Source: Nakamurella flava (GTDB lineage Bacteria > Actinomycetota > Actinomycetes > Mycobacteriales > Nakamurellaceae). From it: 64,000 nucleotides of DNA. A program made the position numbers and the translations under genes. Shown here piece by piece: positions 1-8,611 of this stretch (position 1 is the stretch's first letter; each line of letters starts with the position of its first letter). Location of the stretch: contig NZ_SZZH01000001.1 in NCBI RefSeq assembly GCF_005298075.1, positions 1,364,001 to 1,428,000 on the forward strand. Reading direction: 5' to 3'. The notes under the pieces are model-generated. The model saw only the letters and a list, made by a program, of their open reading frames with translations, made no database searches and was not told where the DNA came from.

Positions 1-180
1 GCGGGGCAGATCGTCGTCAGTCTTCTCATCGTCGGTGTCCTCTACGCCACCATCGGGATCACCGCCGCGGTGCTGATGATCCGCCACGCGCGGCGGGGTG
101 TCGGGCCACTGCCGCCTGACGACCAGTCCCCGGGCGACCGCCCGACAACGAGGGCGGCCGGCGCGGCTGCGACCTACTGA
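1..180 (+). CDS. cydA: Cytochrome bd oxidase subunit I, C-terminal end (partial)
   Basis: Only the last 59 codons are inside the window. They encode one hydrophobic helix (IVVSLLIVGVLYATIGITAA), then a basic, polar tail ending in TGA at 178-180. The reading frame is open from base 1. The call rests mainly on position: the frame ends 11 bases before cydB, and CydA proteins end in a transmembrane helix with a short cytoplasmic tail. CydA carries the hemes and the quinol site of the high-affinity terminal oxidase. The heme ligands lie upstream and cannot be checked. Confidence 0.75.
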   Translation, partial: AGQIVVSLLIVGVLYATIGITAAVLMIRHARRGVGPLPPDDQSPGDRPTTRAAGAAATY

Positions 181-191
181 CGGAGGACGAC

Positions 192-1247
192 ATGGATCTG
201 CCCACCGTCTGGTTCGTGCTCATCGCCGTCCTGTGGACCGGGTTTTTCGTCCTGGAGGGCTTCGACTTCGGGGTCGGCGCCCTGCACGCCGTGGTCGGCC
301 GCACCGACGCCGAGCGGCGCAGCGCGCTGTCGGCCATCGGTCCCTGGTGGGACGGCAACGAGGTGTGGCTGGTGGTGCCGGTCGCCGGCACCTTCGCCGC
401 GTTCCCGCCCTGGTACGGCGCCTGGCTGTCCGGCCAGTACCTCGTTTTCTGGGGCGGACTGGCCGCCCTCATCGTCCGCGGTGTCGCTCTGGAGTTCGGC
501 AGGCATGCCGACGGGGCGGCGGCCCGGCGGGTGTGGACGGTCCTGCTGTCGGTCGCCTCGCTGCTGGCACCCGCCTTCCTGGGTCTGGCGCTGGGCGATC
601 TGGTCGCCGGTCTGCCGCTCGACGGGGCGGGCGACCTGGTCGGCGGTGCCGGAGCGGCGTTCACCCCCTACGGCCTCCTGGTGGCCGCGACGCTGACAAT
701 GCTGTGCCTGGCCCACGGGGCGACATTCCTGACCCTGCGCACCACCGGCACCGTGGAGGGGCGGGCCAGCACGCTGCGTCGCCGGTTGCTGCTGCCGGCG
801 ACCACGCTCGTCGTGCTGCTGGCGGTCGTGACGGTGGTCGCGCATCGTCCGGGGGCGGTGGCGACCGTCGCCGTGCTGGTTCCGGTGGCTGCGGCAGTCG
901 TCGCGACCCTGTGGTCGGGGGGCGCGTCCGCGGGCCGGACGTTCGCGGCGTCCGCGGTGGCCATCGGCGGCACGGTGGCCGCGATCTTCGTCGGGCTGTT
1001 CCCCAACGTGCTGGTCTCGACCGATCCGGCGACGACCCTGACCGTCGCCGGGACCGCGGCCAGTCCCTATGCCCTGCAGGTCATGTCGATCACGACCGCC
1101 GTCCTGCTGCCGATCGTGCTGGCCTATCAGGCGTGGGGCTTCTGGGTGTTCCGGGCCCGGGTCAGCGGGTCGTCGCCGGACGGTCCATCGACGAAGGCGT
1201 CAGCAGCAGCAGACTCCGCGGGCCGACCGTCACCCGACCCGCGCTGA
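192..1247 (+). CDS. cydB: Cytochrome bd ubiquinol oxidase subunit II
   Basis: This 351-residue, very hydrophobic protein has the usual CydB length. The N-terminus has the family signature: helix 1, then GFDFGVG near residue 25, and the GPWWDGNEVWL stretch near residue 50. About nine membrane segments follow. With CydA it forms the bd-type oxidase that reduces O2 to water at low oxygen tension without pumping protons. It lies 11 bp after cydA with a GGAGGA ribosome site. Its 3' end overlaps the convergent glgX by 86 bp. Its place next to a DevR/DevS-type cluster fits a micro-oxic role. Confidence 0.95.
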   Translation: MDLPTVWFVLIAVLWTGFFVLEGFDFGVGALHAVVGRTDAERRSALSAIGPWWDGNEVWLVVPVAGTFAAFPPWYGAWLSGQYLVFWGGLAALIVRGVALEFGRHADGAAARRVWTVLLSVASLLAPAFLGLALGDLVAGLPLDGAGDLVGGAGAAFTPYGLLVAATLTMLCLAHGATFLTLRTTGTVEGRASTLRRRLLLPATTLVVLLAVVTVVAHRPGAVATVAVLVPVAAAVVATLWSGGASAGRTFAASAVAIGGTVAAIFVGLFPNVLVSTDPATTLTVAGTAASPYALQVMSITTAVLLPIVLAYQAWGFWVFRARVSGSSPDGPSTKASAAADSAGRPSPDPR

Positions 1248-3345
1248 CGGTCGTCCCGGCCCGGTCCGGGGTCAGGCTGTCGACCACGACGCACCAGTCG
1301 TCACCGGCGCCGACGACGTCGGCCGGGACGGTGAAATCCAACGGTTCCCACCAGGCGTTGACGAGGACGGCGAGGACATCGGTGTCGGCGGCGACCGCGC
1401 CGGGGGCCCGTTCGGGGTCGCTGCCGACCGGTTCGACCCGGCCGTCCAGCACGATGGTCACGCTCTTGGCCGCCCCGTCGGCCCAGTCCGTACCGGTCAT
1501 CGGGTCGCCGGCCGGCGTGTAGCAGCGCTCCCCCGCCGCCGGTGGGTAGCGGTGCCGGCGCAGTACCGGGTGATCGCGGCGCACGCGGAGCAGGTCCCGG
1601 GTGAAGGCATGCAGGGCCTCGGCCGCGGGCGTCCGCAGCGCGGTCCAGTCCCACCAGGACAGCGCGGAGTCCTGGCAGTAGGCGTTGTTGTTGCCCTGCT
1701 GGCTGCGGCCCCGCTCGTCGCCCCCGAGTAACAGCGGCACCCCGCGGGCCAGCAGCAGGGTGGCCAGCAGGGCCCGGGTCTGGGCGGCCCGCAACCCGAC
1801 TACCGTCGGATCGTCGGTCGGGCCCTCGACACCGCAGTTCCAGGAACGGTTGTCGTCGGTGCCGTCGCGGTTGTCCTCCCCGTTGGCCTCGTTGTGCTTG
1901 TGGTCGTAACTGACCAGGTCGGCCAGGGTGAACCCGTCGTGCACGGTGACCAGGTTGATCGAGGCGTCCGGTCCGCGCCGGTCGGCCAGCCGGTCCCCGC
2001 CGTAGAGGTCGGCCGAGCCGAGGAACCGGGTGACCAGGTCGGGCAGCCGGTCGTCGTGACTGCGCCAGAAGTCGCGGACGGTGTCCCGGAAACGGCCGTT
2101 CCACTCCGACCACCCGGGCGGGAACCGGCCGATGTCGTAGCTGTCGCCCTGACCCACGTCCCACGGTTCGGCGATCAACGTCACCTCGGCGAGGACCGGA
2201 TCCTGGGCGGCGATCTCGAAGAACGCGGCGTGGTCGGAGAACGCCCCGTCGGAGCGGGCCAGGGTGGGAGCGAGGTCGAAACGGAAGCCGTCGACGCCCA
2301 TCTCGGTGACCCAGTAGCGCAACGAGTCCAGGATGAGCCGCAGGGTCGTCGGGTGGCCGACGTTCAGCGAGTTGCCACAGCCCGTGGTGTCGATGTATGC
2401 CGAAGGGTCCTCGGGAGCGAGCCGGTAGTAGTTCGCGTTGTCCAGGCCGCGGTAGGCCAGGGTCGGTCCGGTGGGGCCGGCTTCGGCGGTGTGGTTGTAG
2501 ACGACGTCCAGGATGACCGCAATGCCGGCGGCGTGCAGCGTGCGCACCATGTCCTGGAACTCGTCCACCGCACCGGCCGGGTCGCCGGCCCGGGCCGCGG
2601 CCGAGTAGCCGGGGTGCGGGGCGTGGAAGCCGATCGTGTTGTAGCCCCAGTAGTTGTCCAAACCCTTGTCCAGCAGGAAGGTCTCGGCGACGTGGTGTTG
2701 CACCGGAAGCAGCTCGACGGCGGTGATGCCCAGATCGGTTAGGTGGGCGACGGCGGCCGGATGGGCCAGACCGGCGTAGGTGCCGCGCAGCTCGGCGGGC
2801 ACATCGGGATGCAGCTGGGTGAAGCCCTTCACGTGCAGCTCGTAGAGCACGGTGTCGGCGATCGCAGTGTCCGGCCGGTTCCAGTCCGGACGAGCGCCGA
2901 CCGCAGCGCCCGCGACGATCACACTGTGTGGGACGGACCCGGCCGAGTCGAGGGTGCTGGGCCGGGACGGGTCGTCGACGTCATGTGCGTAGATCGCCGG
3001 GCCGACGACCAGATCACCGACGACGGCGCGGGCGTAGGGGTCGACGAGCAACTTGGCCGGATTGGCCAGCTGGCCGGCGGCCGGGTCCCATGGCCCGTCG
3101 ACGCGGAAGCCGTAGCGCTGCCCGGGGCGCAGGCCCAGGACGCGGCCGTGCCAGACCCCGGCGTCGACAGCGGGCAGTTCCACCCGGGTCTCGGTGACGC
3201 CGCCCGTGTCGGGATCGGTGTCGAGCAGGCAGAACCAGACCCGCTCGGCCGCCGACGAAGCGACGGCGACGTTCCAGCACCCGGGCCCGGCGTGCGGATC
3301 GGTAGTGACGCCCAATGGGTGCGGCCGACCCGGGATGACCTGCAT
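1162..3345 (-). CDS. glgX: Glycogen debranching enzyme GlgX (isoamylase-type GH13)
   Basis: The 727-residue protein begins at the ATG at 3345 (MQVIPGRP). The frame stays open further upstream, but GlgX proteins are near 700 residues and homology-like sequence starts here. An N-terminal CBM48-like domain (residues 10-110) precedes a GH13 barrel. Visible catalytic residues are the nucleophile Asp in GVDGFRFD (about 357), the acid/base Glu in LIAEPWD (about 393) and the HD pair in VTVHDGF (about 469-470). The enzyme hydrolyses alpha-1,6 branches of glycogen or limit dextrin. The last 86 bp run antisense into cydB. Confidence 0.93.
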   Translation of the reverse strand: MQVIPGRPHPLGVTTDPHAGPGCWNVAVASSAAERVWFCLLDTDPDTGGVTETRVELPAVDAGVWHGRVLGLRPGQRYGFRVDGPWDPAAGQLANPAKLLVDPYARAVVGDLVVGPAIYAHDVDDPSRPSTLDSAGSVPHSVIVAGAAVGARPDWNRPDTAIADTVLYELHVKGFTQLHPDVPAELRGTYAGLAHPAAVAHLTDLGITAVELLPVQHHVAETFLLDKGLDNYWGYNTIGFHAPHPGYSAAARAGDPAGAVDEFQDMVRTLHAAGIAVILDVVYNHTAEAGPTGPTLAYRGLDNANYYRLAPEDPSAYIDTTGCGNSLNVGHPTTLRLILDSLRYWVTEMGVDGFRFDLAPTLARSDGAFSDHAAFFEIAAQDPVLAEVTLIAEPWDVGQGDSYDIGRFPPGWSEWNGRFRDTVRDFWRSHDDRLPDLVTRFLGSADLYGGDRLADRRGPDASINLVTVHDGFTLADLVSYDHKHNEANGEDNRDGTDDNRSWNCGVEGPTDDPTVVGLRAAQTRALLATLLLARGVPLLLGGDERGRSQQGNNNAYCQDSALSWWDWTALRTPAAEALHAFTRDLLRVRRDHPVLRRHRYPPAAGERCYTPAGDPMTGTDWADGAAKSVTIVLDGRVEPVGSDPERAPGAVAADTDVLAVLVNAWWEPLDFTVPADVVGAGDDWCVVVDSLTPDRAGTTVSAGRVTVGPRSLLLLTPSSMDRPATTR

Positions 3346-3440
3346 GGCGGAAGCCTGACAGGTGGCGTCGGCACGCCGTGGCGAACGGTCCCGAACAGTC
3401 ACCGATCGGAGGATTCCGACGCGAGCGCGGGGGGCAAGGG

Positions 3441-3471
3441 TTGACCTGGAGCGCGCTCCAGCTTGCAGGGT
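3441..3471 (+). promoter_or_regulatory. MerR-type promoter/operator with 19-bp spacer
   Basis: A -35 box TTGACC (3441-3446) and a -10-like CAGGGT (3466-3471) are separated by 19 bp. Between them lies the perfect 16-bp palindrome CTGGAGCGCGCTCCAG (3446-3461). An over-long 19-bp spacer filled by a dyad is the hallmark of promoters twisted by MerR-family activators. The -10 ends 7 bases before the ATG at 3479, so the transcript would start at or next to the start codon (leaderless). The cognate regulator is probably the MerR gene at 4433. Confidence 0.8.
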
Positions 3472-3478
3472 GCCGGGC

Positions 3479-4420
3479 ATGGAACGCACGCCCTCCCCTG
3501 ACCAGGACCTCGTTCTCGGCACCATGTACTTCGGGACCCGCACCCCGGAAAACCATGCCTGGGCGCTCCTCGACCAGTACGTCGCGGCGGGCGGAACCTG
3601 GCTGGACACTGCCGACAACTACGCATTCTGGGCCGATCCGAGCGGTCTGGGCGGCGCCAGCGAGCGTGTCGTGGGTTCCTGGCTGCGCGTCAACCACGGT
3701 GCGCCGGTCAAGGTGGCCACCAAGGTCCGGTGGGCGCCACTGGTGCCCCATCGCTGGCCGGAGAGCGCGGCGGGACTGTCGGCCCCCGCCGTCCGGCGTG
3801 CCGTGGAGGGCAGTCTCGATCGGCTGGGCCTGGATGCCGTCGACCTGCTCTGGGCCCATGGGGAGGACCGGGACGTGCCCTTGAGCGAGGTGGTCGGGGT
3901 GTTCGGCGACCTCGTCGCCGAGGGCCGGGCCCGGCGCCTCGGCGCCGCCAACCATGCCGCGTGGCGGGTGGAGCGGGCCCGTGCCCTGGCGGTGGCCACC
4001 GGGCGCGAGACGTTCTCCGCCCTGCAGTTGCGTCATTCCCTGCTGCAGCCGCGGCCGGGGGCCGGCCTCCCGGACAGTGGGCACCGCCTGCTCGCGGACG
4101 AGGATCTCGACCTGGCGCAGGACGCCGGGCTGGCCGTGTGGGCCTACACGCCGCTACTCAACGGCGCGTACTCCCGTTCCGACAAGCCGTTGCCCGCCGC
4201 CTACGACCACCCTGGCACCAGGGCGGTGTCGGCGGTGCTCGACGACGTCACCGCCGAGACCGGCGCGACCCGCCATCAGGTGGTGCTCGCGTGGCTTCGA
4301 GCCCAGGGCATCACCCCCCTCGTCGGCGTCAGCACTCCCGGCCAGCTCGCCGAGGCCCTGGACGGTCGGGCGCTGCAACTCTCGGCGGACCACCTGGCGC
4401 GGTTCGCGGCTGCGCGATGA
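3479..4420 (+). CDS. Aldo/keto reductase, MerR-regulated
   Basis: The 313-residue protein has the AKR barrel layout. Tetrad residues are visible as DTADNY (Asp/Tyr), KVATKVRW (Lys) and DLLWAHGED (His). It would reduce carbonyls with NADPH; the substrate cannot be told. I chose the ATG at 3479 (MERTPSPDQ) because the family match begins at once and the MerR-type -10 box lies 7 bp upstream, leaving no room for a longer leader. The MerR gene follows after 12 bp in the same direction, so the two form an autoregulated operon. The gene is divergent from glgX. Confidence 0.9.
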   Translation: MERTPSPDQDLVLGTMYFGTRTPENHAWALLDQYVAAGGTWLDTADNYAFWADPSGLGGASERVVGSWLRVNHGAPVKVATKVRWAPLVPHRWPESAAGLSAPAVRRAVEGSLDRLGLDAVDLLWAHGEDRDVPLSEVVGVFGDLVAEGRARRLGAANHAAWRVERARALAVATGRETFSALQLRHSLLQPRPGAGLPDSGHRLLADEDLDLAQDAGLAVWAYTPLLNGAYSRSDKPLPAAYDHPGTRAVSAVLDDVTAETGATRHQVVLAWLRAQGITPLVGVSTPGQLAEALDGRALQLSADHLARFAAAR

Positions 4421-4432
4421 ACCGGTGATGTC

Positions 4433-4885
4433 ATGGAGACCATGAAGGTGACGCGACGACTCCCGACGGACGATCGGCCCGACGCGGCGGGTGGTCTCGC
4501 ACCGGCGGATGCCGCCGCCCACTGCGGCGTCAGCCTGGACACCCTCCGCTACTACGAACGTGAGGGGCTGATCGGCCCGGTGGCCCGTACCTCGGGCGGC
4601 CGTCGCAGCTACGACGAGAACGATCTGTTCTGGGTCGGTCTCGTCACGTGCCTGCGGTCGGCGGGACTCGGTATCGCCGACTTGCGGGAGTTCACCACCC
4701 TGCTGCGCAGCGAAGGCGATCCCGGTGCCCGGGTCGACTTCCCGGCCCATCACCGTGCGGTGCTGCAGCAGCGCGCGGCCAGCATCGCCACCGCGCGGGG
4801 AGTCCTCGACGAGAAGATCGCGCACTACTCGGCCGTCCCGCCGCCGACGGATCGCCCCGGCGAGGCCGACCGGCCCGTGGTCTGA
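4433..4885 (+). CDS. MerR family transcriptional regulator
   Basis: The 150-residue protein has a winged helix-turn-helix at about 22-90, with the family core GVSLDTLRYYEREGLIGPVARTSGGRR given here as two adjoining motifs: LDTLRYYEREGL and the RTSGGRR wing. A dimerisation helix follows, with HHRAVLQQRAASI. No metal-binding Cys cluster is present, so a small-molecule effector is more likely than a metal. The start may be 4433 or the in-frame ATG at 4442. It probably binds the palindrome at 3446-3461 upstream of the aldo/keto reductase. Confidence 0.9.
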   Translation: METMKVTRRLPTDDRPDAAGGLAPADAAAHCGVSLDTLRYYEREGLIGPVARTSGGRRSYDENDLFWVGLVTCLRSAGLGIADLREFTTLLRSEGDPGARVDFPAHHRAVLQQRAASIATARGVLDEKIAHYSAVPPPTDRPGEADRPVV

Positions 4886-4991
4886 TCCGGCGCGCCACCG
4901 GGGTCGAACCCACTCGTCAGGCCACACCGCCCGGCACCCGTTCGCGGCACACCGAGCCCCTTCCGAGCCAGGGGTGACCGGGGCGCCCTTG

Positions 4992-5006
4992 GAGACTTTC
5001 TGCCCT
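4992..5006 (+). promoter_or_regulatory. Candidate DevR box 1
   Basis: GAGACTTTCTGCCCT fits the GGGaC-N5-GnCCCt pattern shared by seven intergenic sites in this window. It lies 91 bp before the start of the membrane protein at 5098. DevR/DosR boxes of mycobacteria have similar GGGAC...GTCCC half sites. One mismatch in the left half makes this the weakest left arm of the set. Confidence 0.45.
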
Positions 5007-5097
5007 ATGACGCTTTTCGATCCACCGTCAGCATGGCTGGGTCAGCGCCGCCGGCGACGTCACCGGCGGTGATCCCGCCCTTCTCGAGGTGGTCGAA

Positions 5098-5595
5098 ATG
5101 CCGGAGCAGGATGGACGCATCGGAGCGGCGACCCGGCCGGGAGCGTTCCGGTGGTCGCGCGTGGCGCTCGAACTCGTCGTCGCGGCCGGGGCGGTGTACG
5201 GCGGTGTCGGGCTCATCGCCGGTAACAGCATCGGGATGCGGCCCGAATGGCTGGCGGCGACCCCGTTCTCGTCATGGGTGTGGCCCGGGATCCTGCTGCT
5301 CCTGGCGATCGCCGTGCCGATGACCCTCGCCGCGCTGCTCGAACTGCGCCGGTCACCGCGGGCGCACCGGGCCTCGCTGGTGGCGGCGGCCGCGCAGATC
5401 GGCTGGATCCTGGCGCAGTGGGTGATCATCCGGAAGTTCTTCCTCCTGCAGCCGGTCATGCTCTCCGCTGGTCTGCTGCTCGTTCTCCTGGTCTGGCTGA
5501 CCCATCGGAGCGAACCGAGACGGCGCCGTGGATGGTCCTGGGACTCGACCACAGCAGCCCGCTCCGATCCGACCGGACGTCCATACAAGGCCTAG
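5098..5595 (+). CDS. Four-helix membrane protein of unknown function
   Basis: The 165-residue protein has four predicted membrane helices at about 23-45, 60-80, 95-115 and 118-137, then an Arg-rich, polar C-terminus. I see no catalytic motif and do not recognise the family. The ATG at 5098 is preferred over the in-frame GTG at 5089 because GAGG lies 9 bases before it. The gene stands alone behind a candidate DevR box and ends tail-to-tail with the sensor kinase, sharing the bases CTAG, so it may be a dormancy-regulon membrane protein. Confidence 0.75.
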   Translation: MPEQDGRIGAATRPGAFRWSRVALELVVAAGAVYGGVGLIAGNSIGMRPEWLAATPFSSWVWPGILLLLAIAVPMTLAALLELRRSPRAHRASLVAAAAQIGWILAQWVIIRKFFLLQPVMLSAGLLLVLLVWLTHRSEPRRRRGWSWDSTTAARSDPTGRPYKA

Positions 5596-7313
5596 GACGG
5601 CGCCGACCGGCTCGCGGGCAGCGGGACCGACCACCGGAGAACGGCCCCCGGTTGCCCGGGCGGGCTCAACCACAGGGTGCCGTGGTGCCGTTCCGCGCGT
5701 CGTCGCAGGTTGTCCAGACCGCTGCGCGACTGGTCGTCACCGAACCCGGGCCCGTCGTCGATCACCTCGAGAACCAGGACGCCGTCGGCGACGTCGACTC
5801 CGACCTCGACGTCGTCGGCGTGCGCGTGGCGCGCGACGTTGGCCAGTCCTTCCCGGAGGACGGCTTCGACATCGGCGTACAGGGACCGGGGAACCAGTGA
5901 ATCCAGTGGCCCGCGCAGCTCGACCGTCGGCCGTCGCCGCAGTCCCGGGCTCAGCTCGTCGACGACTCGCAGGACGATGGCCCGCAAGGAACCGGACCCG
6001 GCGGTGGGCCGGCGGTTCAGTTCGAAGATCGTGGTGCGGATCTGCGTGATCGTGTCGTCGAGATCGTCGACGGCCTGGCCGATGCGGTCGGCCAGTTGCG
6101 GGGGTGCGGCCCGTTGGCCCCCCTGCAGCCGGAGACCGACGGCGAAGAGCCGCTGGATGACGTGGTCGTGCAGGTCCCGGGCGATGCGTTCACGGTCCTC
6201 GAGGATGTCGATCCGGGCCTGTGCAGCGCGGGCCTCCACGAGTTCGAGAGCGACGGCGGCGTGACCGGCGTACGTCGCAACCAGGTCGAGCTCGGCCGCG
6301 GTGAAGTCCGGGCGGTCCACCCGTCGACCGAGAACGAGGACACCCCGCGTGCCGTGCCCGCCGGTCAGCGGAACCATTATCAGTGGGCCGACCTCGTCGA
6401 GGTCGTCGAGTCGCAATGGCGGTGGGGTCTCGTTCCGGCCACCGATACGGGTGCGGAGCGACCGGCCGTTGTTGAGCACCTCTCGGGTACGGGTTCCCAT
6501 CAGCGGGAACGTGGCACCGGTCAGTCCGTCGACGGACGGTCCGCTGACTACGTCGATGACGGCGAGGTCGGAGTCGGGTACCGGTGAGGCGTGGAGGCCG
6601 ATGTCGGCGTCGGCGGTCTCCCGCGCGATGTCGACGACATGCTGGGTGTCGGCCGAGCCGGTGAGCACGTCGATCATGAGCTGATTGGACGACTGCAGCC
6701 AGCGCTGCCGGAGGTGGGCGGCGTCGAACAGGCGGGCGTTCTCGATGGCGGTCGCGGCGGTCGCCGCCAGCGCTTGGATGACCTCGGTGTCCTCGGTGGT
6801 GAACGCGGCGACCCGGGGGTCGGCGAGATACAGGTTGCCGTAGACCGCATCGCGCAGCCGGATGGGAACGCCGAGGAAGCTGCGCATGGGCGGGTGGCCA
6901 ACCGGGAGGCCGGAGGAGCGCGGATCCCCCGCCAGATCGTCGAGTCGGATCGCTTCGGCCTCGGAGATGACCGCGCCCAACAGTCCCAATCCGCGGGGCA
7001 GGTGATCGATTCCGGCGACTGCGTCCGGTGCCATCCCGGTGTGCAGGAACTGCTCCAGCCCGCCCTCGGGGCTCAGTACGCCGAGGGCCGCGTAGGTCGC
7101 GCCCGTGAGGTCGGCGGCGGCGGTCGTGACCCGTTGCAACACATCAGGCAGTTCCAACTGGGCCATGACGAGCCGACTGGCGTCGATGAGTTTGCGGAGC
7201 CGATCGCGGACCAAGAGCACCTCCTCGGCCTGGTCGATCAACTCGCGCAGCGGACTGCCGATGCGCAAGCCGGGATCGCTGTCGCCCGGGCGCCCGTCAC
7301 ATTTGCGGACCAC
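5592..7313 (-). CDS. devS: DevS/DosS-like heme sensor histidine kinase
   Basis: The 573-residue protein is arranged GAF (about 50-200), GAF (about 225-360), HisKA_3 dimerisation domain with RDLHDHVIQRLF (phospho-accepting His near 382), and a HATPase_c domain with N-box REGLANVARHAHA and G-box DDGPGFG. This is the DevS/DosT architecture, and the length matches (about 575). In the first GAF, HPPMRSFLGVP...GNLY places His140 and Tyr162 22 residues apart, the same spacing as the heme ligand His149 and distal Tyr171 of mycobacterial DevS. It should sense O2, NO or redox state and phosphorylate the DevR at 10515. Translation starts at GTG 7313. Confidence 0.92.
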   Translation of the reverse strand: MVRKCDGRPGDSDPGLRIGSPLRELIDQAEEVLLVRDRLRKLIDASRLVMAQLELPDVLQRVTTAAADLTGATYAALGVLSPEGGLEQFLHTGMAPDAVAGIDHLPRGLGLLGAVISEAEAIRLDDLAGDPRSSGLPVGHPPMRSFLGVPIRLRDAVYGNLYLADPRVAAFTTEDTEVIQALAATAATAIENARLFDAAHLRQRWLQSSNQLMIDVLTGSADTQHVVDIARETADADIGLHASPVPDSDLAVIDVVSGPSVDGLTGATFPLMGTRTREVLNNGRSLRTRIGGRNETPPPLRLDDLDEVGPLIMVPLTGGHGTRGVLVLGRRVDRPDFTAAELDLVATYAGHAAVALELVEARAAQARIDILEDRERIARDLHDHVIQRLFAVGLRLQGGQRAAPPQLADRIGQAVDDLDDTITQIRTTIFELNRRPTAGSGSLRAIVLRVVDELSPGLRRRPTVELRGPLDSLVPRSLYADVEAVLREGLANVARHAHADDVEVGVDVADGVLVLEVIDDGPGFGDDQSRSGLDNLRRRAERHHGTLWLSPPGQPGAVLRWSVPLPASRSAPS

Positions 7314-7391
7314 GGTACGAACGGTAACGGCACACTGCGCCCGAAGCGAGCGGTTCGTCCGTTTCGGCGGAGCGGTCTTCCCGCTGCAGTA

Positions 7392-7406
7392 GGGGCTTTC
7401 GCCTCA
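7392..7406 (+). promoter_or_regulatory. Candidate DevR box 2
   Basis: GGGGCTTTCGCCTCA lies between the divergent sensor kinase (start 7313) and alcohol dehydrogenase (start 7462) genes, 55 bp before the latter. The left half is good; the right half deviates at two bases. It could serve both genes. Confidence 0.45.
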
Positions 7407-7461
7407 GGCCCGCAGCGGCGGAAACATCGATCGTGGACCGGTCGAACAGGAGGGACCGAAG

Positions 7462-8463
7462 ATGAAGGTGTGGTCGGTGGTGACCCCGGGGCCGATCGAC
7501 AGCGGCCCGATCGCACGACAGGAGCGACCGATCCCTCTCCCGGGTCCCGGCCAGGTCGCGGTCAAGGTGCGCTGCTGCGGGGTGTGCCGGACGGATCTGC
7601 ACGTCGTCGAAGGTGACCTCCCCCCGCACCGCCGGGGGGTCGTTCCCGGACACGAGGTGGTCGGCGTGGTGTGGGCCGTCGGGCCGCGGGCCGACCGCTT
7701 CACCGTCGGGGATCGAGTGGGGGTGGCGTGGCTGGCGGCCACCGACGGCAGCTGTCGGTTCTGCCGCCGCGGCGACGAGAACCTCTGCGAAGAGCCGCAG
7801 TTCACCGGATGGGATCGGGACGGCGGTTACGCCGACGTGTGCGTGGCCGACGAGCGGTTCGTCTACGACCTGCCGGCGGGCGTCGACGACGAGCAGGCGG
7901 CGCCGATGCTGTGCGCCGGCATCATCGGCTTCCGCGCGTTGCGGGCCAGCGGAGTACGGCCGGGCGGACGGCTCGGGCTCTACGGTTTCGGCGGCAGCGC
8001 CCACCTCACCGCGCAGATCGCCCTGCACCTCGGGATGCGGGTCCATGTGATGACCCGGGGAGAGCAGAACCGCGGTCTGGCCACCGACCTGGGTGTGGAC
8101 TCCGTCCGGGGCGCCGCCGATGCCCCACCGGAACAACTCGACGGCGCCATCCTCTTCGCCCCGGCCGGTGACCTGGTCCCGGTGGCCCTGCGTGCGCTCG
8201 ATGACGGGGGAATCCTGGCGGTGGCGGGTATCTGGCTGTCGGGGATTCCGGCGCTGGACTATCAGACCCACCTGTTCCGCGAACGGTCGATGCGAAGCGT
8301 GACGGCCAATACCCGGCAGGACGGAGCGGATTTTCTCGCCCTAGCAACGCGTTTCGGGATCCGCGCGACCACAGTCCCGTACCCCATGGATCAGGCCCAG
8401 CGAGCGTTGTCCGACCTGCGCCACGGCCGGTTCGCCGGCGCGGCGGTCCTGGTGAACGACTGA
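7462..8463 (+). CDS. Zinc-dependent alcohol dehydrogenase family protein
   Basis: The 333-residue protein has a GroES-like catalytic domain followed by a Rossmann domain. Catalytic zinc ligands are Cys42 (GVCRTD) and His64-Glu65 (PGHEVVG), with a third Cys in APMLCAG. The structural-zinc loop has Cys98, Cys101 and Cys109, but Asp95 stands where the first of four Cys is expected, so this site may be weak or lost. The dinucleotide motif is degenerate (GFGGSAH). It would interconvert alcohols and aldehydes with NAD(P)H. A GAGGGA ribosome site precedes the ATG. It lies between devS and devR, behind a DevR-like box. Confidence 0.9.
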   Translation: MKVWSVVTPGPIDSGPIARQERPIPLPGPGQVAVKVRCCGVCRTDLHVVEGDLPPHRRGVVPGHEVVGVVWAVGPRADRFTVGDRVGVAWLAATDGSCRFCRRGDENLCEEPQFTGWDRDGGYADVCVADERFVYDLPAGVDDEQAAPMLCAGIIGFRALRASGVRPGGRLGLYGFGGSAHLTAQIALHLGMRVHVMTRGEQNRGLATDLGVDSVRGAADAPPEQLDGAILFAPAGDLVPVALRALDDGGILAVAGIWLSGIPALDYQTHLFRERSMRSVTANTRQDGADFLALATRFGIRATTVPYPMDQAQRALSDLRHGRFAGAAVLVND

Positions 8464-8611
8464 GGGTTCGCGCCGACCTTCACCGTATGCGGACACCGCA
8501 CGCGCCGGTCCCGGTCAGTGGATGTGGCCTCGCTCGAAGGCACCGACGGCGGCGACCGACAGGGGGCTGGGCGCGACGCGGGTGAGTGCTTGCGCAGACC
8601 GTGCCCGCTAA

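Noticed and set aside
1894-2742. Plus-strand frame inside glgX
   Set aside because: Antisense to a gene with intact GH13 catalytic motifs; Val/Gly/Asp-rich shadow composition.
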